Below are positions 1-5,093 of a DNA stretch of 5,093 nt, piece by piece. Position numbers and translations under genes: made by a program. Origin of the DNA: Piscirickettsiaceae bacterium (GTDB taxonomy: Bacteria; Pseudomonadota; Gammaproteobacteria; Nitrosococcales; Methylophagaceae); assembly GCA_030620285.1 (NCBI GenBank), contig JAUXFA010000119.1, positions 1 to 5,093 of the forward strand, given 5' to 3'. The first letter of the stretch is position 1. Every line of letters begins with the position of its first letter. The notes below the pieces were generated by a model. That model did no database searches. It saw nothing but the letters and a program-made list of their open reading frames with translations, and was not told the origin of the DNA.

Positions 1-177
1 AACTAGTGTAGGGACTTTACCTTGAAAATTCAGTTGGGTGTATGACTCGGATCTGGCACCATTTTCACCTGGCCGACCAAGTCTGATCTGTTGGTAGTTA
101 TACGTTATTTCTGCTTCTTCTAATGCCCATAAAGCCCGGAACGATCTTGTGTTGTTACTGCCATATAAGGTTAACAT
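1..177 (-). CDS. Glutathione S-transferase, N-terminal part (partial, runs off the left edge)
   Basis: The first 59 codons of a minus-strand gene are present, with ATG at 177. The peptide begins MLTLYGSNNTRSFRALWALE and reaches GKVPTLV at residues 53-59. This is the thioredoxin-fold domain of cytosolic glutathione S-transferases: strand 1, the glutathione-activating loop around S8-N9, helix 1 with the ALWALEEA pattern, and the cis-proline loop (V55-P56-T57). Family members conjugate glutathione to electrophiles or reduce peroxides; the substrate cannot be inferred here. The helical C-terminal domain lies outside the window. The ATG has a good Shine-Dalgarno sequence, AGAGGA, 7 bases upstream. 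The gene is divergent from the DUF3010-type gene. The family is clear; the subclass is not. Confidence 0.88.
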   Translation of the reverse strand, partial: MLTLYGSNNTRSFRALWALEEAEITYNYQQIRLGRPGENGARSESYTQLNFQGKVPTLV

Positions 178-194
178 CGTATAATCCTCTCAAC

Positions 195-212
195 TCTATA
201 GTTAGTTATAGA
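195..212. promoter_or_regulatory. Inverted repeat over the GST -10 box and start point (possible operator)
   Basis: TCTATA (195-200) and TATAGA (207-212) form a perfect 6-bp inverted repeat with a 6-bp spacer, GTTAGT. It covers the predicted -10 box and transcription start of the GST gene, a usual place for a repressor site. AT-rich spacers produce such repeats by chance, and no regulator gene is in the window, so this is tentative. Confidence 0.25.
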
Positions 213-233
213 CTATCAATCACAAAGTTACAA
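205..233 (-). promoter_or_regulatory. Likely sigma-70 promoter of the glutathione S-transferase gene
   Basis: On the minus strand, TTGTAA (233-228) is a 4/6 match to the -35 consensus. It is followed after exactly 17 bases by TATAAC (210-205), a 5/6 match to the -10 consensus. The predicted start near 198 leaves a leader of about 20 bases carrying the AGAGGA ribosome-binding site. Read by eye only. Confidence 0.5.
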
Positions 234-316
234 ATGGATGACTTATTACAATCTCCCATAGCTATCTAGTCCCTGCTCATTTACTATGAAGCACATTCTG
301 ACTATAGGGTATTGAT

Positions 317-742
317 ATGAAAGTATGTGGTGTTGAACTAAAAGGCAATGATGCCATCATTTGTTTGATGTCGTTAACAGATGGTTTATATGCTCTGCAT
401 GAATGCAGAATTAAGAAATTAACTATTAAAGATGCTACTGATAGCGAGCAATTGAAAAAATTCCAATTTGATTTCGTAAAACTAATGTCTGATTATCAAA
501 TCGAGCATGTCGTTATTCGTGAACGTATGACTAAGGGTAAGTTCGCCGGTGGCTCAGTCGGTTTTAAATTAGAAGCTACAATCCAATTGGTTGATGATCT
601 AAAAGTTTCATTACTGTCATCATCTAAATCGAAAGAAATTCTTAAAAATAGTCATGTAGTAATGAATTTTCATGATACAGGCTTAAAACAATTTCAAGAA
701 CAAGCATTTTTGACTGCATTTTCATATCTTGAAAGCAGTTAG
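317..742 (+). CDS. DUF3010-type conserved hypothetical protein
   Basis: A complete 141-residue protein of unknown function, ending in TAG. It begins MKVCGVELKGNDAIICLMSL and has a strongly conserved-looking core, VVIRERMTKGKFAGGSVGFK (residues 65-84). From memory these match the gammaproteobacterial DUF3010 family, whose members are also about 140 residues; this was not checked by search. It is soluble, with no signal peptide or membrane segment. The opening strand with E7, a second strand ending at E69 followed by a helix, and a C-terminal helix with E129 resemble the order of acidic residues in RuvC/RNase H-like nucleases; that fold is my inference. The ATG has AGGG 7 bases upstream. It stands alone on the plus strand, divergent from the GST gene and converging on the helicase gene, whose stop is 2 bp away. 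Confidence 0.8.
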   Translation: MKVCGVELKGNDAIICLMSLTDGLYALHECRIKKLTIKDATDSEQLKKFQFDFVKLMSDYQIEHVVIRERMTKGKFAGGSVGFKLEATIQLVDDLKVSLLSSSKSKEILKNSHVVMNFHDTGLKQFQEQAFLTAFSYLESS

Positions 743-744
743 TT

Positions 745-2663
745 TTAAACAGTTCTATTTTTAAAGAACGTATCTACATCATCAATATTTTGGGTGATCG
801 GCATCGCTGGAAGACTGCGCAAAAATAGCTTGCCATAAGGTTTTGTCAGCAATCTTGGGTCACATAACACTAAAACACCAAAATCGTTAGGATCACGAAT
901 TAACCGACCAATACCTTGTTTAAGTTGAATAACGGCAGCAGGTATTTGGATGGATGAAAAAGGATTGCCACCCACTCTTTTAACGCATCTATTCGTGCCT
1001 GTAATACCGGGTCGCCAGGTGATGCGAATGGGATTTTATCTATAATGACACATGATAAGGCTTCACCACGCACGTCTACACCTTCCCAGAAGCTATTGGT
1101 GCCTAATAACACAGCATTGCCATGGTCACGGAACTGTTCTAATAAGCTTAATTTAGATGCACTGCCTTGTACCATCAATGGATAATCATCTAGTTCTTCA
1201 TCTAATGCATCTGCCACGATATGCATGGCGCGATAGCTAGTAAATAGAAGAAAAGTACGACCTTTGCTATGAGTAATGACCTGTTTGGCAAGCTCAATAA
1301 TATGTTGGTTGTAATCCTCATGTTTTGGTTCGACCGGGATTTGAGGCATATACAATAAACTTTGTTTTTCAAAGTCAAAAGGACTTGGCCAAATTTTCAT
1401 TTCAGCCTGTTTAATACCAAGCTGATTGTTAAAATTATTGAATTTTCCTGCCACGGTTAAGGTTGCCGAAGTAAATACCCAAGCAGTTGGCTTTTCATCC
1501 ATCCATTGTTGAAAATATTGGTTAACCTCATGTGGTGTAGCATGTAATATCAATCCGTTTGTACGAATATCAACCCATAAGATCATAGTGTCATCCGCCT
1601 GCTTTTGAGCAAATAATGACAGTGTATCTATAAGCTCAACACATCGGGTATGACATTGCTCCAATCCTTTCCCCCGCTCTGCAGCAAGTTCTAGCTGTTG
1701 TTCCAGGTCATCCATGCATTCGATAACACTGCTTAGCTTATTTTTTACGTCAATCTTGTCAAATAAATGTAACCAAGGTGTTCTTTGTTCCTTATCACCT
1801 ATGCTCAGACGTAATGCTCTCATCGAAGCTTCTGCTTTTTCGGCATAATTACGGATGGTGCCCATATCGTCAGCATCTTGTTCCATTTCACGAATACTAT
1901 CGCGACAGAGTTCGATTATTTGATGGCTGCTAATGCGGTTACCAAGGAACTGAGTGGCAATTTCAGGTAGTTGATGGGCTTCATCAATAATATAAGCATC
2001 AGCACTGGGTAAAATTTCGCCTTGTCCGGATGTTTTTAATGCCATGTCTGACATTAATAAATGATGATTAATAACAACAATGTCGGCTTCTTGGGCTTTT
2101 TTTCGTGCTTCATTGATCAAGCATTCAGCATGATTTGGACATTCCTGACTAAGACAGTTGTCGATAGTCGAGGTTACTTTTGGCCACAATGGTGAATTGT
2201 CTTCCAGCATATTGCTTTCACTCAGGTCACCACTTTTAGTTTTACCTGACCATTCTGATAATTCTTGCAGAACCACGTAATAGGGCTTTTGTAATGGATC
2301 ATGTTGTGCCATAGCGAGCCGATAATGGCAAAGATAGTTACTTCGTCCTTTTAATAAGGCAGCACGAAAAGGAGTTGCTAATGCTTTTCTTAATTTAGGT
2401 AAATCTTTGTTAAAAAGCTGATCCTGTAAATTCTTGGTACCTGTTGAAATAAAAACTTTTTGACCTGACAAAATTGCTGGTGCGAGATAAGCATAGGTTT
2501 TACCGGTACCGGTTCCAGCTTCAGCAATTAGAACAGTTCCATTAGCCAAGGTTTGCTGGATGGCATTAGCCATCTCCAGTTGTAGTTGGCGAGGTGCATA
2601 CGATTCAATGTGCTGGGATAATAAACCACCTTGGTTAAATATATGTTCCATTTGTTCCTGCAT
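745..2663 (-). pseudogene. yoaA: YoaA/DinG-type iron-sulfur ATP-dependent DNA helicase, interrupted by one frameshift
   Basis: This is an XPD-family superfamily 2 helicase; E. coli YoaA is a 5'-3' DNA repair helicase that partners HolC. Codons 1-562 (2663-978) carry Walker A EAGTGTGKT (48-56), four probable Fe-S ligands C112, C170, C175 and C181 (the last three spaced as in DinG), the Walker B box DEAH (227-230), TSATLT (398-403) and GTNSFWEGVD (521-530). After K562 the frame runs 25 unrelated residues to a stop at 900. The true C-terminus, with motif VI QGIGRLIRD, continues in the -1 frame from 978 to 745. Adding one A to the run at 978-981 restores a 639-residue protein, close to E. coli YoaA at about 636. 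The ATG at 2663 directly abuts the TAA of the GIDE gene. A second in-frame ATG at 2651 has AGGA 4 bases upstream and could be the real start. If the shift is real, motif VI is lost and the helicase should be inactive. Confidence 0.9.
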
Positions 2664-3578
2664 TTATATTCCCAAGCGGATATTGATTATCCAAACAGCA
2701 ATACTACCGCTGATAAAAAAAGTAAGTAAAGACATCAGTGTCCGCCACTTATAACGTCCGATTAACTTGTCTTCTGAAACGGTAGATAAGATAAAAGCTT
2801 GATCTTTATGTGGACTATTTTTTAACACATTCAGTTGCTCCATCTTTTCTTGTTGCCCATGTTCACTTTTTATTTGTCGTTCAGCAGCTAATCGAACCTG
2901 TTCCCATTCTTGTGGACTCAATTCGCCGTCCCTATTGGAATCGTAGTTATGTAACAGCAAGTTTGGATCGTCATTTTTCCAATGGCGTAATAATTGACTG
3001 ACGTGTTGACGTAATTTTTGTCGTTCTACATTGGCCAAGGTTTTAAATAAGCCAATGGCATAGAGTGGTTCATTATCTGTAATTAATTCTTCGGTATAAC
3101 GTCTGGGTGGTACAACATGGTTTTTGTACCAAGTTCGTTTATCTGTAGTAATGACATCCGCCTCATCAGGGTCTATGACACAACGTCCTGTGTCATCTTC
3201 TAATAGAAAAAGTTCATCACTGGTTTGTTGCTTAACTATGCGCCAGTGGCTAACGGATCTACCATTTTTATCAGTCTTCTGGACCTTTTCCTCAATTTTA
3301 TAGCGAAACCATACACACGATCTGCCAGAAATTGGAGACGAAATTAGTGGGCCATCCATTAATTGAGCTTGGCCATTGAGTTCGACATAGCCTTGTGCCG
3401 CTGAGCGGACTTTTGATGTTGGTGTATTTTCAATTACGCGAGCATGATGATTCCAACGGTACATTCGATAAAATGACAGTAGACTCATTGTGCTAAAAAA
3501 TATCAATACACCACTGAATTCAAATGAATCAAGCTGTATTACATTGCTCTCGAGAGAGGCAACAAGCTCTTTAAACAT
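2664..3578 (-). CDS. Membrane protein with GIDE (BAM-like) domain and an EF-hand loop
   Basis: A complete 304-residue protein. A hydrophobic helix at about 21-38 is followed by the basic stretch RMYRWNHHAR. A second helix lies at about 281-300 after GRYKWR. By the positive-inside rule the large central region is cytoplasmic and both short ends are periplasmic. Residues 62-178 match the GIDE domain: GYVEL, GPLISSPISGRSCVWFRYKI, FLLEDDTGRCVIDP, and a closing RYTEELITDNEPLYAIG. In eukaryotes this domain is the part of the ubiquitin ligase MUL1 between its two membrane helices; here there is no RING finger, so ligase activity should not be inferred. Residues 213-224, DSNRDGELSPQE, form a textbook calcium-binding EF-hand loop. 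The gene starts 3 bp after lemA, with no good Shine-Dalgarno sequence, which suggests translational coupling. The function is unknown; LemA is the likely partner. Confidence 0.85.
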   Translation of the reverse strand: MFKELVASLESNVIQLDSFEFSGVLIFFSTMSLLSFYRMYRWNHHARVIENTPTSKVRSAAQGYVELNGQAQLMDGPLISSPISGRSCVWFRYKIEEKVQKTDKNGRSVSHWRIVKQQTSDELFLLEDDTGRCVIDPDEADVITTDKRTWYKNHVVPPRRYTEELITDNEPLYAIGLFKTLANVERQKLRQHVSQLLRHWKNDDPNLLLHNYDSNRDGELSPQEWEQVRLAAERQIKSEHGQQEKMEQLNVLKNSPHKDQAFILSTVSEDKLIGRYKWRTLMSLLTFFISGSIAVWIINIRLGI

Positions 3579-3581
3579 AGT

Positions 3582-4157
3582 TTAGCTATCGAATAATTGA
3601 CCAATATTAACGTCCGTTTTTTCTTGTTCGGTAAACTCTAATAGATCGTGTGCCTTGAAATTAAATAGTCGCGCAAAGATGACGTCAGGAAACTGTTCTA
3701 TTCGCACGTTATTATTATTGACACTCTCGTTATAAAACTCACGGCGATCGGCAATGGTATTCTCTAATCCAGTGATGCGAGTTTGTAAATGTTGGAATGT
3801 TTCATCAGCTTTCAGGTCAGGATAGGCTTCAGCAACAGCAAATAAACCACCCAAGCCTAAACGTAATGCACCTTCTGCTTGACCTAGAGCTGCGATATCA
3901 CCTTGTTGCTGTGCGGACGCAACTGATGAACGAGCTTTCATAACCTTTTCAAGGGTTTCTTGCTCAAACTTCATGTACTGCTTGCATGTTTCAACCAGCT
4001 TTGGGAGCTCATCATGACGCTGTTTAAGCAACACATCTATGTTTGCCCAAGCTTTGCTGACGTTGTGTTTTAGATTAACGAGACCGTTATAAATTGAAAC
4101 TGAATAAATCAGCATAATGGCAACAAGGCCCCAAAAAATAAAACCAGATACATCCAT
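3582..4157 (-). CDS. lemA: LemA family membrane protein
   Basis: A complete 191-residue LemA protein of typical family length. It has an N-terminal membrane helix at about 6-22, then the hallmark segments: YNGLVNL (23-29), AWANIDVLLKQRHDELPKLV (36-55), a helix ending KARSSV (74-79), LFAVAEAYPDLKA (105-117), LENTIADRREFYNESV (131-146) and FPD (156-158). LemA proteins form a long antiparallel helical bundle; their biochemical role is not established. Basic residues after the helix (K30, H31, K35) suggest that the bundle lies in the cytoplasm, the same side as the central domain of the downstream GIDE protein. The ATG at 4157 has GGAG 8 bases upstream (4166-4169). The gene begins 18 bp after the upstream stop and ends 3 bp before the GIDE gene, so it sits mid-operon. 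Confidence 0.93.
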   Translation of the reverse strand: MDVSGFIFWGLVAIMLIYSVSIYNGLVNLKHNVSKAWANIDVLLKQRHDELPKLVETCKQYMKFEQETLEKVMKARSSVASAQQQGDIAALGQAEGALRLGLGGLFAVAEAYPDLKADETFQHLQTRITGLENTIADRREFYNESVNNNNVRIEQFPDVIFARLFNFKAHDLLEFTEQEKTDVNIGQLFDS

Positions 4158-4165
4158 CGCAACAA

Positions 4166-4169
4166 CTCC
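4166..4169 (-). promoter_or_regulatory. Ribosome-binding site of lemA
   Basis: GGAG on the minus strand, 8 bases before the lemA ATG, in the short gap after the upstream stop codon. It is the clearest Shine-Dalgarno sequence in the four-gene cluster; the two downstream genes appear to rely on coupling. Confidence 0.65.
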
Positions 4170-4175
4170 ATTTAG

Positions 4176-4700
4176 TTAGTTGCTGTGATTATCCCATATT
4201 TCTTGTTCTAGCCCTGCTTCTTGCGTCCAAACCAATTGACCAATAATTTTAAATTGGGCAACAGACATTGCCCCCCGTTTTTTATTTTTACTTTCAGACT
4301 TGTTTTCTAAGGCCGCTACAATATCTTCAGTAGTGGCCAAGTACATTTCTATCGGTTCATAATTGTCATCAAATAAGACTAAAACAACATCGTCCCAACG
4401 ACCATCAGGTTTGACCTGACCTATCCTTGCGCTTGATCGACTGTTTTCAAAAATAACACGCCCTTTTATAAGAATGCGGACTTCCTGGCCATCAGCTTCA
4501 CCAAGTGCATCAAAGCCTAGAGTTTGATCATCGATAAGTTTTAAATTAAGTGCTTTGGCCACATCATAACGTGCAATTTCACCCGTTACAGGCAATGTAT
4601 TGCCCGTTGTTTGATGGTATTTAGCCGCCAACTGACGAGTTTCATGCATTAATTTATCAATGGAATATAGATCCATTTGAGATTCAGGTTTCTTGTTCAT
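4176..4700 (-). CDS. Conserved hypothetical protein, first gene of the lemA cluster
   Basis: A soluble protein of about 174 residues from the ATG at 4700, with no membrane segment. I do not recognise a characterised function; it recalls a DUF6998-like family, from memory only. Residues below count from a possible TTG start at 4718. The motifs are an N-terminal helix with HETRQLAAKYHQTTG (25-39), TGEIARYDVAKALNLKL (45-61), GFDALGEADGQEVRILIKGR (68-87), WDDVVLVLFDDNYEPIEMY (108-126) and GAMSVAQFKIIGQLVW (149-164). The order E47, D70 and K85 in IKGR resembles a PD-(D/E)XK nuclease core, but the usual acid two residues before the lysine is L83, so activity is doubtful. The TTG at 4718 overlaps the TATAAT box and is unlikely as a start; the ATG at 4700 or 4676 fits better, though neither has a clear Shine-Dalgarno sequence. 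It lies 18 bp upstream of lemA in the same direction. Confidence 0.7.
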   Translation of the reverse strand: MNKKPESQMDLYSIDKLMHETRQLAAKYHQTTGNTLPVTGEIARYDVAKALNLKLIDDQTLGFDALGEADGQEVRILIKGRVIFENSRSSARIGQVKPDGRWDDVVLVLFDDNYEPIEMYLATTEDIVAALENKSESKNKKRGAMSVAQFKIIGQLVWTQEAGLEQEIWDNHSN

Positions 4701-4709
4701 CTTGGGAGC

Positions 4710-4715
4710 ATTATA
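4710..4715 (-). promoter_or_regulatory. -10 box of the probable operon promoter
   Basis: A perfect TATAAT on the minus strand, placed between the terminator of the preceding gene and the ATG at 4700. No convincing -35 hexamer is found 16-18 bases upstream, where the terminator stem lies. A start about 7 bases downstream (near 4703) would put the ATG at 4700 almost at the 5' end of the mRNA, or give a 27-base leader to the ATG at 4676. Confidence 0.5.
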
Positions 4716-4723
4716 CAACGCAT

Positions 4724-4760
4724 AAAAAAACGACCTATCCTGTTTAGTGGATAGATCGTT
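4724..4760 (-). terminator. Rho-independent terminator after the fae-like gene
   Basis: On the minus strand the arms AACGATCTATCC (4760-4749) and GGATAGGTCGTT (4740-4729) pair over 12 bp with one U-G wobble, around an 8-base loop, ACTAAACA. A run of seven T follows directly (4730-4724, two of them in the stem). It begins 27 bases after the fae-like stop codon and separates that gene from the lemA cluster. Confidence 0.9.
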
Positions 4761-4787
4761 AATTTCTTGATTTAAGACGTAATAATC

Positions 4788-5093
4788 TTATTTTTTAGCA
4801 GCAATAGCATTTTGATAATACTTGTGAACCAGTTTATCCTGATTTTCTAACAAGAAATCAATGCTTGGCTCATCACTCATTGCTTTTTCAATCGCTCTAC
4901 GTGTTGCTTCACGATGGATATTGAATAATGCTTCATGATCTAAATCTTCAACCGTTGTAATTTGAGGATTCAACCAAACTGAACAGATAATACCTAAGTC
5001 ATTTGCTTTTTCTTTAGGAATTGTACCGTTACGAACAGCATCTAATACGCCGTTTCAGATCGCGCCTTGGACGGTACTCATTCAGATAGATGT
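4788..5093 (-). pseudogene. fae: Formaldehyde-activating enzyme (Fae) family, C-terminal part with two in-frame TGA codons; partial at the right edge
   Basis: Reading from the window edge, one frame encodes about 100 residues ending KYYQNAIAAKK and a TAA at 4790-4788. Fae-like stretches are VLDAVRNGTIPKEKANDLGI, then IICSVWLNPQ, and a C-terminal helix, HREATRRAIEKAMSDEPS. Fae joins formaldehyde to tetrahydromethanopterin in methylotrophs. The catalytic histidine is near the N-terminus, outside the window, so activity cannot be judged; this looks like a divergent Fae group rather than the classic enzyme. The frame is interrupted by TGA at 5084-5082 and 5057-5055, yet recognisable sequence (MSTVQGAI) lies between them and continues after. 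No plausible start follows the second stop except a TTG at 4973, in the middle of the domain and with no ribosome-binding site. Decay or sequence error could both explain this. The strong terminator downstream suggests a normal gene end. Confidence 0.72.

Noticed and set aside
259..287. Promoter for the DUF3010-type gene (TAGCTA, 17 bases, TACTAT)
   Set aside because: It matches only 3/6 and 4/6 positions, too weak in an AT-rich spacer to annotate.
752..769. Possible bidirectional terminator between the converging DUF3010-type and helicase genes (GTTCT / AGAAC arms)
   Set aside because: The stem is only 5 bp with an 8-base AT loop, lies inside the helicase coding end, and has no convincing T run after it on either strand.
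745..975. A separate 76-residue protein starting at a GTG at 975
   Set aside because: It is the C-terminal part of the helicase with motif VI; the frameshift explains it fully.
2560..3001. Plus-strand open frames of about 63 codons opposite the helicase and GIDE genes
   Set aside because: They are antisense to well-supported domain proteins, resemble nothing known, and have cysteine- and hydrophobic-rich compositions typical of shadow frames.
4788..4973. A stand-alone 61-residue protein starting at a TTG at 4973
   Set aside because: The same frame continues upstream with Fae-like sequence, and there is no ribosome-binding site before the TTG.
5052..5087. Selenocysteine or TGA-as-tryptophan decoding in the fae-like gene
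   Set aside because: Other genes here use TGG for Trp and contain no in-frame TGA, Fae is not a known selenoprotein, and no selenocysteine insertion hairpin was recognised.
1..5093. Mobile element, CRISPR array, tRNA or rRNA
   Set aside because: No transposase, spaced direct repeats, tRNA cloverleaf or rRNA-like sequence was seen on either strand; nearly all of the window is coding.

Overview
The window (AT-rich, about 40% GC by eye) looks like the chromosome of a gammaproteobacterium. The DUF3010-type protein, the YoaA-type iron-sulfur helicase and the LemA/GIDE pair all fit marine gammaproteobacteria. A formaldehyde-activating enzyme (Fae) remnant at the right edge points to a methylotroph, possibly Methylophaga-like. 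The genus is an inference; only the protein families are read from the sequence.

Layout. The 5' end of a glutathione S-transferase gene runs off the left edge on the minus strand. A 139-bp divergent spacer separates it from a plus-strand gene for a DUF3010-type protein (317-742). Converging on that gene, with a 2-bp gap, is a tight minus-strand cluster. In transcription order it holds an uncharacterised protein (4176-4700), LemA (3582-4157), a two-helix membrane protein with a GIDE/BAM-like domain and a canonical EF-hand loop (2664-3578), and a YoaA/DinG-type XPD-family helicase (745-2663). The gaps are 18, 3 and 0 bp, so this is very probably one operon. It starts just downstream of a strong intrinsic terminator (4724-4760) and has its own perfect TATAAT box (4710-4715). 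That terminator closes the fae-like gene, whose 3' part fills the right edge.

Two genes are broken as written. The helicase has lost one A in a short A run (978-981), which throws helicase motif VI into another frame; restoring the A gives a protein of about 639 residues, the normal YoaA length. The fae-like fragment has two in-frame TGA codons, both within the same heptamer ATCTGAA. Sequencing error and genuine gene decay cannot be told apart here, but two breaks in 5 kb make error a serious possibility.

The most interesting unit is the membrane pair LemA plus GIDE/EF-hand, co-transcribed with a DNA helicase and a small protein that may have a degenerate nuclease-like fold. LemA and the GIDE protein are both predicted to face the cytoplasm, so a calcium-responsive membrane assembly is conceivable, but no function can be assigned from sequence alone.
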